From Streptomyces angustmyceticus (GTDB lineage Bacteria; Actinomycetota; Actinomycetes; Streptomycetales; Streptomycetaceae), in assembly GCF_019933235.1 (NCBI RefSeq), contig NZ_CP082945.1, positions 6,733,501 through 6,797,500 on the forward strand: a stretch of 64,000 nucleotides of DNA, given 5' to 3'. This document shows, one piece after another, positions 28,390 through 37,107 of the stretch (within the stretch, counting starts at the first letter, position 1; every line of letters begins with the position of its first letter). The notes under the pieces are model-generated. The model saw only the letters and a program-made list of their open reading frames with translations. It was not told the origin of the DNA and searched no databases. The translations under genes were made by a program, and so were the position numbers.

Positions 28390-28776
28390 TCAGGGCCGGT
28401 ATCGCAGCGGATGGTCCGCCGGGACCTCCGTCAGCACGATCCGGTGGCCGTCCGGATCGGCGATCCACATCTCGATGAGCCCCCACGGCTCCTGGACGGG
28501 TGGCCGCAGCACCTCGACCCCGTGCGCCAGCAGCTCCTCGTGCGCCGCCGCGGCGTCCGCCACCTGGAGCCACAGCTGGAGGGTCCCGGTGGCCGGGCTC
28601 GCGGCGCGGCCGGAGACCTCCAGGAAGCCGCCGCCGAGGAAGTAGACCGTGCCGCGCCCGGGTCCGGTACCGAATTCCCGGTAGATCTCCAGCCCCAGCG
28701 CCGTGCCGTAGAACGCCCGCGACCGCTCGGGGTCGGACGGCCGCACCAGCACCCTGCTGCTCAGTACGTGCACCAT
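28390..28776 (-). CDS. VOC-superfamily (glyoxalase/bleomycin-resistance-like) protein
   Basis: 128 residues, two beta-alpha-beta-beta-beta modules (about 5-58 and 67-120). Features of the family are RSRAFYGTALGLEIYREFG in the first module and WGLIEMWIADPDGHRIVL at the end, where Glu/His positions bind metal in enzymes. It might be a dioxygenase, an isomerase, a glyoxalase or a drug-binding protein; sequence alone does not decide. It is divergent from a GNAT gene across about 140 bases. Confidence 0.85.
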   Translation of the reverse strand: MVHVLSSRVLVRPSDPERSRAFYGTALGLEIYREFGTGPGRGTVYFLGGGFLEVSGRAASPATGTLQLWLQVADAAAAHEELLAHGVEVLRPPVQEPWGLIEMWIADPDGHRIVLTEVPADHPLRYRP

Positions 28777-28917
28777 GCCAGGACCTTACGCCGTCCCCCG
28801 CGCGCCCTCGGGGCGCCGCCGCCGGAAGTCCGTGCCGAACGGCCCTGACACGCCGCACATGCCGCTTGTTAGCCTCCGTGCAGCCCTTTGTCCGGCCCTG
28901 AGAGGACTGTGCGCACC

Positions 28918-29481
28918 ATGCCCACCGGCGAGCTGACCTTCCGTACCGCCCACGACGCCGACATCCCCGGTCTCGTCGACCTCATCGAGTCGGCGTACCG
29001 GGGCGACGCGAGCCGGGCCGGCTGGACGACGGAGGCAGACCTGCTGGAGGGGCAGCGCACCGACCCGGACGGCGTCGCCGCCGTGGTGCGGGCCGAGTCC
29101 GGCCGGCTGCTGGTCGCCGAGCGGGACGGCGCCCTGATCGCCTGCTGCCAGCTCGAACACCGCGGGGACCACGTGTACTTCGGGATGTTCGCGGTGCGCC
29201 CGCAGCTCCAGGGCGGCGGCCTCGGCAAGGTGATCATCGCGGAGGCCGAGCGGACCGCCCAGGACCTCTGGGGCGCCCGCGAGATGCGGATGACCGTCAT
29301 CCGGCAGCGCGACGAGCTGATCGCCTGGTACGAGCGCCGCGGCTACCGGCGGACCGGGCGGCTCACCCCGTTCCCGTACGGCGACGAGCGCTTCGGCATC
29401 CCGCAGCGCGCCGACCTGGAGTTCGAGCTGCTGGTCAAGCCACTCGGCCAGGAGGCGACGGGAAGGCCGGTCGCCTCCTGA
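28918..29481 (+). CDS. GNAT-family N-acetyltransferase
   Basis: 187 residues. The acetyl-CoA site is FGMFAVRPQLQGGGLGKVII (about residues 90-110; QGGGLGK is motif A), and YERRGYRRTGRL is motif B. The N-terminal region TFRTAHDADIPGLVDLIESAYRG resembles acetyltransferases of amines and aminoglycoside-like molecules, but no substrate motif is certain. ATG 28918 is preferred, with GAGAGGA ten bases upstream; the GTG nine bases earlier lies too near that site. Divergent from the VOC gene; followed closely by the convergent ABC operon. Confidence 0.85.
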   Translation: MPTGELTFRTAHDADIPGLVDLIESAYRGDASRAGWTTEADLLEGQRTDPDGVAAVVRAESGRLLVAERDGALIACCQLEHRGDHVYFGMFAVRPQLQGGGLGKVIIAEAERTAQDLWGAREMRMTVIRQRDELIAWYERRGYRRTGRLTPFPYGDERFGIPQRADLEFELLVKPLGQEATGRPVAS

Positions 29482-29508
29482 CCGCTCGGCGCCGTCCCGC
29501 CCGGATGT

Positions 29509-30321
29509 TCAGAGCCGGCCCGCCTCGATGATCCGCCGCAGGAACTGCCGGGTGCGGTCCTGCCGCGGGTCCCCGAAGACCCGCTCGGGCGTGCCGCGTT
29601 CCACCACCACCCCGCCGTCCAGGAAGCACACCTGGTCGGCGACCTCCCGCGCGAAGCCCATCTCGTGCGTGGCGATGACCATGGTCATGCCCTCCTCCTT
29701 GAGGTCGCGGACCACGCCGAGCACCTCGCCGACCAGCTCCGGGTCGAGCGCCGCGGTGATCTCGTCGAGCAGCAGCAGCCGGGGCCGCCCGGCCAGCGCC
29801 CGGACGATCGCGACCCGCTGCTGCTGGCCGCCGCTGAGCCGGTCGGGGTACTCCCCGGCCCGCCCGCCGAGCCCGAGCCGCTCCAGCAGCTCGCGGGCCC
29901 GCGCCTCCGCCTCGGCGCGCGGCACCCCGTGCACCCGGCGGGGCGCCAGCGTGATGTTGTCCAGCACGGTCATGTGCGGGAAGAGGTTGTACGCCTGGAA
30001 CACGACGCCGATCCGGCGGCGCACCGCGTCCACGTCGGCCCGCGGGTCGGTGATCTCCGCGCCGTCCAGGAAGATCGCGCCGTCGTCGATCTCCTCCAGC
30101 AGGTTCGCGCAGCGCAGCAGCGTGGACTTGCCCGACCCGGAGGCGCCGATCAGCGCCGTCACGGTGTGCGGGGCCACCGCCAGATCCACGTCCCGCAGCA
30201 CGACCGTGCCGCGCCCGTACGTCTTGCGCACGGACTCCAGCCGCAGCACCGGGCCGTCCCCGGGCGCCGCCTCGCCGGCCGGGCCGGCGGCCGGCCGCGG
30301 GGTGTCGTCGGTGGTGCTCAT
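29509..30321 (-). CDS. Polar amino acid ABC transporter, ATP-binding subunit
   Basis: 270 residues. It has Walker A GASGSGKST, Q-loop VVFQAYNLFPHMTVLDN, signature LSGGQQQR, Walker B LLLLDEITAALD and the H-loop ATHEMGFAREVAD, all of the GlnQ/HisP type. It powers import of a polar amino acid or related compound. Its start overlaps the permease stop (ATGA). It is the last gene of a three-gene operon ordered binding protein, permease, ATPase. An acidic/Pro-rich 25-residue extension precedes the ATPase core. Confidence 0.96.
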   Translation of the reverse strand: MSTTDDTPRPAAGPAGEAAPGDGPVLRLESVRKTYGRGTVVLRDVDLAVAPHTVTALIGASGSGKSTLLRCANLLEEIDDGAIFLDGAEITDPRADVDAVRRRIGVVFQAYNLFPHMTVLDNITLAPRRVHGVPRAEAEARARELLERLGLGGRAGEYPDRLSGGQQQRVAIVRALAGRPRLLLLDEITAALDPELVGEVLGVVRDLKEEGMTMVIATHEMGFAREVADQVCFLDGGVVVERGTPERVFGDPRQDRTRQFLRRIIEAGRL

Positions 30322-31202
30322 ACCAGTCCTCCCTGGGCGCGCCGGCGGTCCATGCGGGCCGTCACCCAGTCCGTGCACCGAGTCATGGGGATCGTGAGCG
30401 CCACGAAGACGAGCCCGGCCACGACGTACGGCGTGAAGTTGAAGTCCTTGCCGGCGATGATCTGGGCCGCGTAGACCGCGTCCACCGCCCCCGCGATCGA
30501 CACCAGACCGGTGTCCTTCTGCAGCGAGACCAGGTCGTTCAGCAGCGGCGGCACCACCCGCCGCACCGCCTGCGGCAGCACCACGAACCGCAGCGCCTGC
30601 CCGCTGGTCAGGCCCAGCGACCGGGCCGCGGCCCGCTGCGAGGGGTGCACCGATTCGATGCCCGCCCGGAAGACCTCGGCGACATAGGCCGAGTACGTCA
30701 GCACCAGCGCGGAGCCGCCCAGCAGCACGGGGTCGGTGGTCACGCCCCGCAGTCGCAGCGCCGGCACCCCGAAGACCACCATCAGCAGGCAGATGATCAG
30801 CGGCAGTCCGCGGAAGAAGTCGGTGTAGGCGGTGGCCAGGGCGCGCAGCGGGAAGAACACCGGGCCGCGCAGCGTCCGGGCCACCGCCAGCAGCAGCCCG
30901 AGCACCAGCACCGCCGCCCCGCACACCACCAGCAGCCGCAGGTTCAGCAGCAGCCCGTCCAGCACCTTCGGCAGCGCCTTGGCGGCGTACTCGGCGCTGA
31001 AGAACGTCTCCCGGGTCCGCGGCCAGCCGGGGGAGCGGGTGATCACGAGGTAGAGGACGGCGGCCGTGACCAGGGTGCTCAGCGCGGCGACGGCGGTCGC
31101 GCGCCGGGTCCTGGCGCGCCGGAAGCGCTCCCGCTCGATCCGCCGCCGTGAGGGCACGTACCCGTCGTCGGCCCCGTCCCGGGCCGTCCGGAGTTTCGAC
31201 AC
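30318..31202 (-). CDS. Polar amino acid ABC transporter, permease subunit
   Basis: 294 residues with a basic N-terminal tail, a first helix (about 40-57) and a HisM/GlnP-type core (about 85-280). The permease loop is SQRAAARSLGLTSGQALRFV, just before VLPQAVRRVVPPLLND. I choose GTG 31202 because GGAG lies five bases before it; a GTG at 31220 overlaps the binding-protein stop by GTGA and is the alternative. The stop overlaps the ATPase start. It forms the membrane channel of the importer. Confidence 0.93.
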   Translation of the reverse strand: MSKLRTARDGADDGYVPSRRRIERERFRRARTRRATAVAALSTLVTAAVLYLVITRSPGWPRTRETFFSAEYAAKALPKVLDGLLLNLRLLVVCGAAVLVLGLLLAVARTLRGPVFFPLRALATAYTDFFRGLPLIICLLMVVFGVPALRLRGVTTDPVLLGGSALVLTYSAYVAEVFRAGIESVHPSQRAAARSLGLTSGQALRFVVLPQAVRRVVPPLLNDLVSLQKDTGLVSIAGAVDAVYAAQIIAGKDFNFTPYVVAGLVFVALTIPMTRCTDWVTARMDRRRAQGGLV

Positions 31203-31216
31203 ACCTTCTCCGTACG

Positions 31217-32098
31217 TCACTTGAGCACCGGGACGGACACGGCGTCGGTCAGCCACTTCTTCTCCAGCGCGGCGAGGGTGCCGTCCTTGCGCAGCGCGTC
31301 GACCGCGGCCGTCACACACCCGGTGATCCGGCTCTCCCTGTCCAGGACCAGGCCGAACTGTTCGTGGGCGGCGCCGGTGTCCGCGAACTGCCCGGCCACC
31401 TCGGCGTTCTTCACCTCGGCCGAGGTGATGTAGAAGGCCGTCGGCAGGTCGGTGAGGATCGCGTCGACCTGGCCGTTCTTCAGCGCGCTCTTGGCGAAGT
31501 CGTTCTTCTGGAACACGGCGGGGCGCTGCGCCGGCCGGACGGTGTCGTTGACGACGTCCAGGCTGGTGCTGCCGACCTGCGCGCCGAGCTTGAGGCGCCG
31601 GAGGTCGGCGATGCTCCTGGCCTTGGCTGCGGGGGAGCCCTTGAGGGCGACGACGGCCTGGCGCACGTCGTAGTAGCCGGAGGAGAAGGCGACGGCCCGC
31701 TTGCGGGCGGCGCTGATGGAGATCTGGTTGATGTCGAAGTCGAACTTCTTCGCGCCGGGCGCGAAGGCGTTGTTGAACGGCACGGTCCGCCAGTCCACCG
31801 CGTCCTTGCCGTAGCCCAGCCGGCGGGCGACGGCGTAGGCGACGGCCGATTCGAAGCCCTTGCCACTGGCCGGGTCGTCGTCGTGGAACCAGGGCGCGTA
31901 GGCGGGCTTGTCGGTGCCGACGGTGAGCCTGCCGTGCGCCACGGTGGCCAGTTTGCCGCGGTCACAGCTCTGTTGACGCGGTCCGGCGGCGCCCGGACCG
32001 CCGGGGGACGCGTCCTGCGGGGCACAGCCGACGGCCGCGGTGAGCAGCGCGGCGGTGGCGCAAGCGGCAAGTCTGAGGGGGCGGTTGGCGAGGCGCAT
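31217..32098 (-). CDS. Polar amino acid ABC transporter, substrate-binding lipoprotein
   Basis: 293 residues. Signal peptide with lipobox AVGC (Cys about residue 25), then a periplasmic-binding-protein type 2 fold (SBP_bac_3): RLTVGTDKPAYAPWF opens the domain, DFDINQISISAARKRAVAFS and SIADLRRLKLGAQVGSTSLD are diagnostic. It captures a polar amino acid outside the cell and hands it to the permease. Two further Cys residues (QQSCDR and ITGCVT) could form a disulfide. First gene of the operon; no strong ribosome site is visible before the ATG. Confidence 0.93.
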   Translation of the reverse strand: MRLANRPLRLAACATAALLTAAVGCAPQDASPGGPGAAGPRQQSCDRGKLATVAHGRLTVGTDKPAYAPWFHDDDPASGKGFESAVAYAVARRLGYGKDAVDWRTVPFNNAFAPGAKKFDFDINQISISAARKRAVAFSSGYYDVRQAVVALKGSPAAKARSIADLRRLKLGAQVGSTSLDVVNDTVRPAQRPAVFQKNDFAKSALKNGQVDAILTDLPTAFYITSAEVKNAEVAGQFADTGAAHEQFGLVLDRESRITGCVTAAVDALRKDGTLAALEKKWLTDAVSVPVLK

Positions 32099-32263
32099 GG
32101 CGGGAGAGTGGCAGTGCCCGAGCCCGTCTGTCGAGATCACCGGGGGAAACGTCCGCATGCTGGGATCACATTGCGGCGCTGTGACATGCGCGTTTCCCCG
32201 CAGATGGGGGTGGGGGCCGAGGAATCGGCGCGCCCCACCCGGCTCATCCCGTCCGGTGCCGCC

Positions 32264-32947
32264 TCACGCCGTGAAGCGGACCGCCCGCCGGATCTCCGGC
32301 TGGTCGGTCACCACGCCGTCCAGCCCGAAGCCCCGCGCGAGGCGCAGCTGGTCGTGGGTGTTGACGGTCCAGCCCACGACCTTCAGCTGTGCGGCATGCG
32401 CCCGCTCGACCAGTTCCAGGGTGAGCCGGCGGATGTTCAAGGAGAGCATCGTGGCGCCGACGGCCTGCGCCCGGTCGACCACGTCCGCGCCGTACCTGCT
32501 GGCGACCAGCGCGGTGCGCACACCGGGCAGCAGGGTCCGGATCGCGGCCAGCGCCTCGTCGTGGAAGGAGATCACGTCGACCCGGCCGACCAGATCGCGC
32601 GACCGCATCACCTCGGCCAGCGCCTGCGCGGCCGCCACGTCCTTGATCTCGGCCTGCAGCGGCGCCCGGACCGCCGCCACGACCTCCTCGAAGACGGGGA
32701 TGCGCTCGCCCCGCCCGGCGTCGAGTTCGCGGAGTTCGGCGAGGGTGCGCTCGGCGATCGGGCCGGCGCCGTCGGTGGTGCGGTCCACGTCCGCGTCGTG
32801 CATCACCACGAGCGCGCCGTCCTTGCTCAGGTGCAGATCGAGTTCGATGACGTCGAGGCCCTCGTGCTCGGCGCGCACGAAGGACCGCAGGGTGTTCTCC
32901 GGCTCCACGCCCATCATCCCGCGGTGTCCGATGGTGAGAAAGGACAA
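32264..32947 (-). CDS. Glycerophosphodiester phosphodiesterase
   Basis: 227 residues, GDPD fold without signal peptide, so cytosolic. Catalytic elements: LTIGHRGMMGVEPENTLRSF (His and Glu-Asn), then ELDLHLSKDGALVVMHDAD with metal ligands and the second catalytic His. It cleaves glycerophosphodiesters to glycerol-3-phosphate and an alcohol. The start is TTG at 32947, preceded by GAGGC, so that the GHRG motif falls about seven residues in, as in relatives. It stands alone before the amino acid ABC operon. Confidence 0.93.
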   Translation of the reverse strand: MSFLTIGHRGMMGVEPENTLRSFVRAEHEGLDVIELDLHLSKDGALVVMHDADVDRTTDGAGPIAERTLAELRELDAGRGERIPVFEEVVAAVRAPLQAEIKDVAAAQALAEVMRSRDLVGRVDVISFHDEALAAIRTLLPGVRTALVASRYGADVVDRAQAVGATMLSLNIRRLTLELVERAHAAQLKVVGWTVNTHDQLRLARGFGLDGVVTDQPEIRRAVRFTA

Positions 32948-33450
32948 GGCTGCCTCGCTTCTGTCGGCTCGGTGCTGGTGTCGGCTCCGTACACGTGCCG
33001 ACCGTCGGGTGTCGGCAACGGCGCTACGAAATGGCGCACAGCCTAACGGGACCGACCGGCGGAAATCGGGCTGCCGGACCGGACCGCGGTGTGTCCAGTA
33101 CGGGTACCCGCCATATCCGGGTTCAGACCGTCTCACCCTCGCGTGGGCGAGTCCTCGGGGCGCTGACGGTGCCCGGGGCGGGCCCGGCCGCCGCGGGCCG
33201 GGCTCCGCGCCTCGTGGTCGCTATGGCATATGCCACACGCTCCGGAGGTTTGCCGCCTCGCGCGGTCCCGGAGAAACCGCCGAAACCCTTGGCATTACTG
33301 GCAGGAAGTCCCGCCCCGAGTGCTGACGGCAGGAAAAACAGGCGCGATCGGCCGGGGTCGGCAGAATAATTTTCACCAGCGCCACTTGAGTGGGCGATCC
33401 TCGGCTGGTTACCGTGTTCTGACAACACGATCTATCGCCGGAGGGCAGTC
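32948..33450 (+). other. 503-base divergent region with promoter and inverted repeat before the DUF6421 operon
   Basis: No credible coding frame. On the plus strand TTGAGT (33386-33391) and TACCGT (33410-33415), 18 bases apart, form a possible promoter. CGTGTT-CTGAC-AACACG (33413-33429) is a short inverted repeat just downstream, a possible operator. GGAGGG precedes the ATG at 33451. Confidence 0.45.
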
Positions 33451-34848
33451 ATGACGGAAATTCTTTCGCCTGTGGGTGTCCGTGAGGCCACCACGACCGC
33501 AGGGAGCGTGGTCGAGCACCCGGCGTGGCCCGTGCTCAAGGAGGCGGTCGAGACCCTCCGCCCCTGGCAGGCCAAGGACGGTTCGATCGACCTGGAGGCG
33601 GACGGCGCCCCGCGCGCCGAGGCCGTGCGTACCGAGGTCGACCGCGTCATAGCGGCTCTCGGCGAGCTCGCCCCGCTGCTGCCGCACAACGCCGCCTACC
33701 ACGAGGCGCTCGCCGCCGACCTGCGTCGCTGGACCGACGACGGCTTCGGCGTGCCGGACTTCCTCGACTCCCTGCTCGCCTTCCAGCCCGCCCGGCAGCG
33801 CGCCGACGGCCTCCAGCACCTCGTGCTGTTCCCCATGTACACCCAGAACGGCAACCCGGACCGCAACTTCGAGGCCGTCGTCCTGCGCATGGTCTGGCCG
33901 GACTGGCTGGCCGAGCTGGAGCGCACCCGCTACGACAACCCCCTCTTCTGCGGCATCGCCTTCGAGGACTTCACGGCCGGCTACGACACCAACTCCGCCG
34001 TGCTCTTCCCGGAGACCATCGCCGTGCGCGAGGCCCCCGAGCGGTTCACCTGGGGCGGGATCTTCTGCGACCGCGAGGCCGCGCGCTTCCGCCGGGTCAG
34101 CGAGGCCGCCATCGAGACGCTCGGCGTCGAACTCCCCGAGGACATCCGCGAGATGCTCGGTGACCAGGAGCGCTGCCAGGAGGCGTTCGTCCTGTGGGAC
34201 ATGGTGCACGACCGCACCCACAGCCACGGCGACCTGCCGTTCGACCCGTTCATGATCAAGCAGCGTCAGCCGTTCTGGATGTACGGCCTGGAGGAGCTGC
34301 GCTGCGACCTCACCGCCTTCAAGGAGGCCGTGAAGCTGGAGGCCGAGGGGTACACCCAGGCGCGTGATGTGCAGTTCGCCGTGATCTTCGACCGGATGTT
34401 CCGCTTCCCGGTCACCGGCGACCGGGTCCGCAACTACGACGGCCTGGGCGGACAGCTGCTCTTCGCGTACCTCCACAAGCACGACGTCGTACGCTGGACG
34501 GACAACACACTGCACATCGACTGGGAGCGCGCGCCCAAGGTCACCAACCAGCTGTGCGGCGAGATCGAGAAGCTCTACCGCGACGGCATCGACCGGCCCA
34601 AGCTGGTCCACTGGTTCGCCGCGTACGACCTCGTCTCGACCTACCTGGCACCGCACCCGGGCTCGGTCTGGGCCAAGGGCCCCGACGCCCTCGACCTCGA
34701 CCAGCCGCCGCGCAAGCTCGTGGACGACGTGCTCCCCGACGAATTCCCGCTGAGCATGTTCTACGAAGCGCTCGCCAAGAAGCTGCGCGCCGTGATCGCA
34801 TCCACCAAGGGCATCACGGCCCACAGCGACACCTTGGCGGCGGCATGA
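33451..34848 (+). CDS. DUF6421-family protein, possible metalloenzyme
   Basis: 465 residues, soluble, no signal. I recognise it as the actinobacterial DUF6421 family, whose function is unknown. A helix carries H253-x-x-x-H257-x-H259 (WDMVHDRTHSHGDLPFDPFM) with Glu281/Glu282 and Asp286 shortly after, a set of residues that could bind metal. Cys167 and Cys206 are also in conserved-looking contexts (NPLFCGIAF, GGIFCDREA). GGAGGG precedes the ATG. Its stop overlaps the SDR start by ATGA, and the SDR overlaps the aldolase-like gene, so the three products are made together and probably act in one pathway. Confidence 0.85.
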   Translation: MTEILSPVGVREATTTAGSVVEHPAWPVLKEAVETLRPWQAKDGSIDLEADGAPRAEAVRTEVDRVIAALGELAPLLPHNAAYHEALAADLRRWTDDGFGVPDFLDSLLAFQPARQRADGLQHLVLFPMYTQNGNPDRNFEAVVLRMVWPDWLAELERTRYDNPLFCGIAFEDFTAGYDTNSAVLFPETIAVREAPERFTWGGIFCDREAARFRRVSEAAIETLGVELPEDIREMLGDQERCQEAFVLWDMVHDRTHSHGDLPFDPFMIKQRQPFWMYGLEELRCDLTAFKEAVKLEAEGYTQARDVQFAVIFDRMFRFPVTGDRVRNYDGLGGQLLFAYLHKHDVVRWTDNTLHIDWERAPKVTNQLCGEIEKLYRDGIDRPKLVHWFAAYDLVSTYLAPHPGSVWAKGPDALDLDQPPRKLVDDVLPDEFPLSMFYEALAKKLRAVIASTKGITAHSDTLAAA

Positions 34849-35669
34849 CGAACGACCGGAACACCCGGCCGAAGGCCGTCCAGGTGCAGGACGAGGAGGC
34901 GACGGAGATGGTTACTTCGACGGGCGGCCAGGGGCCGCTGGAGGGTGCGGTCATCGCGGTGGCGGGCGCGGCCGGGCCGGCCGGCCGCGCGACCCTGCTG
35001 CGGCTGGCCGAAGCGGGTGCGGTGGTGGTCGGCTCGGACTCCCACCCCGAGCGGCTGGCGGAGGCCGTGGACGCGGCCCGCTACGCCCACGGCGGCGCCA
35101 CGGTGATAGGGGACACCGTCGACCTCCTCGACCTCGACCAGACCCGCGAATGGGCGGCTCGTACGGAGAAGGAATTCGGCCGGATCGACGGCCTGGTGCA
35201 CCTCGTCGGCGGCTGGCGCGGCTCCTCGACCTTCGCGGAGACCGACCTCGCGGACTGGGACATGCTGCACAAGCTGCTGGTCCGCACCGTCCAGCACACC
35301 TCGCTCGCCTTCCACGAAGCGCTCGAACGCAGCGGCAACGGCCGTTTCCTCCTCACCAGCGCGGCCGGCGCCAGCAAGCCCACGGGCGGCAACGCCGCCT
35401 ATGCCGCCTCCAAGGCGGCCGCCGAGGCGTGGACCCTCGCCATGGCGGACGGCTTCCGCAAGTCGGGGGGTGAGCAGGGACCGCGCGCCGCGGCTGCGAT
35501 CCTGGTCGTGAAGGCGCTCGTCAACGACCAGATGCGCGCCGAGCGACCGAACGCCAAGTTCGCGGGCTTCACGGATGTCACGGAGCTGGCCGAGGCCATC
35601 GCCGGGGTCTGGAGCCGGCCCGCCCAGGAAGTGAATGGACAGCGTCTGTGGCTGACCCCCGAGCCGTGA
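34845..35669 (+). CDS. Short-chain dehydrogenase with divergent cofactor loop
   Basis: 274 residues. The Rossmann loop reads AGAAGPAGRAT (40-50) in place of TGxxxGIG, and the usual NNAG is replaced by LVGGWRG (120-126). Ser172 and Tyr186-x-x-x-Lys190 (AYAASKAAAE) are kept, so catalysis is plausible. ATG 34845 overlaps the DUF6421 stop. The first 21 codons all have G/C third bases, which supports this start; an internal ATG at 34908 has GAGGAGG eight bases before it and could be a second start. The 3' end overlaps the next gene by 22 bases. Confidence 0.85.
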   Translation: MTNDRNTRPKAVQVQDEEATEMVTSTGGQGPLEGAVIAVAGAAGPAGRATLLRLAEAGAVVVGSDSHPERLAEAVDAARYAHGGATVIGDTVDLLDLDQTREWAARTEKEFGRIDGLVHLVGGWRGSSTFAETDLADWDMLHKLLVRTVQHTSLAFHEALERSGNGRFLLTSAAGASKPTGGNAAYAASKAAAEAWTLAMADGFRKSGGEQGPRAAAAILVVKALVNDQMRAERPNAKFAGFTDVTELAEAIAGVWSRPAQEVNGQRLWLTPEP

Positions 35670-36736
35670 GCGGAGCGAAGACCGACGCACGGCGGCACCA
35701 CGACCCCGAGATACGCGGCTTCGCCAGCGACAACTACGCCGGCGCGCACCCCGAGGTACTCGCCGCGCTCGCCCTCGCCAACGGCGGCCACCAGGTCGCC
35801 TACGGCGAGGACGACTACACCGCACACCTCCAGCGCGTCTTCCGCAGCCACTTCGGGCAGCGCGCCGAGGTGTTCCCGGTGTTCAACGGCACCGGTGCCA
35901 ATGTCGTCGCCCTGCAGGCCGTCACCGACCGCTGGGGCGCGGTGATCGCCGCGGACTCCGCGCACATCCATGTGGACGAGTGCGGTGCGCCCGAGCGGGT
36001 CGGCGGGCTCAAGCTGCTGACCGTGCCCACCGAGGACGGCAAGCTCACCCCCGAGCTGATCGACCGCGAGGCGTACGGCTGGGACGACGAGCACCGCGCG
36101 ATGCCGCAGGTCGTCTCGATCACCCAGAGCACGGAGCTCGGCACGGTCTACACGCCGGACGAGATCCGGGCGATCTGCGACCACGCGCACGAGCGCGGCA
36201 TGGTGGTGCACCTCGACGGCTCGCGGATCGCCAACGCCGCGGCGACGCTCGACGTCCCGATGCGGGCCTTCACCAACGCCGTGGGCGTCGACATTCTCTC
36301 CTTCGGCGGCACCAAGAACGGTGCGGTCTTCGGCGAGGCCGTGGTGGTGCTCAACCCCGACCGGGTGCGGGCGATGAAGCATCTGCGCAAGCTGTCCATG
36401 CAGCTGGCCTCCAAGATGCGCTTCGTCTCCGTCCAGTTGGAGGCGCTGCTCGCCAAGGACCTGTGGCTGCGCAACGCCCGCCACGCCAACACCATGGCGC
36501 AGCGGCTGGCGGCCGGGGTCCGGGAGATCGGCGGGGTGGAGATCCTCTACCCCGTGCAGTCCAACGGCGTGTTCGCCCGGCTCCCGCACGACGTCGCCGA
36601 GCGGCTGCAGAAGCGCTACCGCTTCTACTTCTGGGACGAGTCGGCGGGGGTGGTGCGCTGGATGTGCGCGTTCGACACCGCCGAGGAGGACGTCGACGGC
36701 TTCCTCGCCGCGCTCCGCGAGGAGCTGGGCCGCTAG
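35648..36736 (+). CDS. Threonine-aldolase-family PLP enzyme (beta-eliminating lyase)
   Basis: 362 residues, fold type I PLP enzyme. Lys223 in SFGGTKNGAVFGEAVV is the Schiff-base lysine, Asp190 in VVHLDGSRIANAA contacts the pyridine nitrogen, and FASDNYAGAHPEVLAAL starts the protein as in threonine aldolases. Family reaction: cleavage of beta-hydroxy amino acids (threonine to glycine and acetaldehyde) or beta-elimination. Its place in an operon with DUF6421 and an SDR suggests a hydroxy-amino-acid pathway in which the SDR acts on the aldehyde or the hydroxyl. GTG 35648 lies inside the SDR gene. A long hairpin follows. Confidence 0.93.
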   Translation: MADPRAVSGAKTDARRHHDPEIRGFASDNYAGAHPEVLAALALANGGHQVAYGEDDYTAHLQRVFRSHFGQRAEVFPVFNGTGANVVALQAVTDRWGAVIAADSAHIHVDECGAPERVGGLKLLTVPTEDGKLTPELIDREAYGWDDEHRAMPQVVSITQSTELGTVYTPDEIRAICDHAHERGMVVHLDGSRIANAAATLDVPMRAFTNAVGVDILSFGGTKNGAVFGEAVVVLNPDRVRAMKHLRKLSMQLASKMRFVSVQLEALLAKDLWLRNARHANTMAQRLAAGVREIGGVEILYPVQSNGVFARLPHDVAERLQKRYRFYFWDESAGVVRWMCAFDTAEEDVDGFLAALREELGR

Positions 36737-36762
36737 CCGCCCGGCATGATGCTCTGAATAGC

Positions 36763-36805
36763 TATGCGCCCGACCGAAAAGTCATCGACTCTCGGCCGGG
36801 CGCAT
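36763..36805 (+). terminator. Hairpin ending the DUF6421 operon
   Basis: Arms ATGCGCCCGACCGA (36763-36776) and TCGGCCGGGCGCAT (36792-36805) pair with a single mismatch; the loop has 15 bases. No T-run. It starts 27 bases after the aldolase-like stop and ends 17 bases before the next ATG, so it might also influence that gene. Confidence 0.7.
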
Positions 36806-36822
36806 CGCTACGTTCCCCGGGT

Positions 36823-37095
36823 ATGGAGCTGATCCAGAACACCGTCCACGGCCTGATCGCCGTCCGGCTGCCGGGCGAGGACCGCTGGGTGCGCCAAGAT
36901 CCGCGGGGCAACAAGCCGGGCGTCGACGCGCAGTTCCGCCCGGGCCGGGAGCGGCTCGCCTTCCCCGTGCGACCTGAGTGCAACGAAGTGGACTACCCGG
37001 TGCTATTTGCTGAACCGCATCCGGACGTGCTCCAATGCCTCCGGGAGGCCACCGACCGGTCTCACCTCTGGCAGACGCTCCCCACCGATCTCTGA
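36823..37095 (+). CDS. Small hypothetical protein
   Basis: 90 residues, soluble, no domain recognised. Composition is mixed with several Pro/Arg turns (RPGRERLAFPVRPECNEV). Codon bias is good in the first half and poorer near the end (GTGCTATTTGCT), where codon choice becomes unusual for the neighbours. There is no ribosome site before the ATG at 36823, which follows a hairpin by 17 bases, so the transcript may be leaderless. The B3/B4-domain gene follows 12 bases later, implying one operon. Confidence 0.6.
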   Translation: MELIQNTVHGLIAVRLPGEDRWVRQDPRGNKPGVDAQFRPGRERLAFPVRPECNEVDYPVLFAEPHPDVLQCLREATDRSHLWQTLPTDL

Positions 37096-37107
37096 GGAAC
37101 GGCCCCG

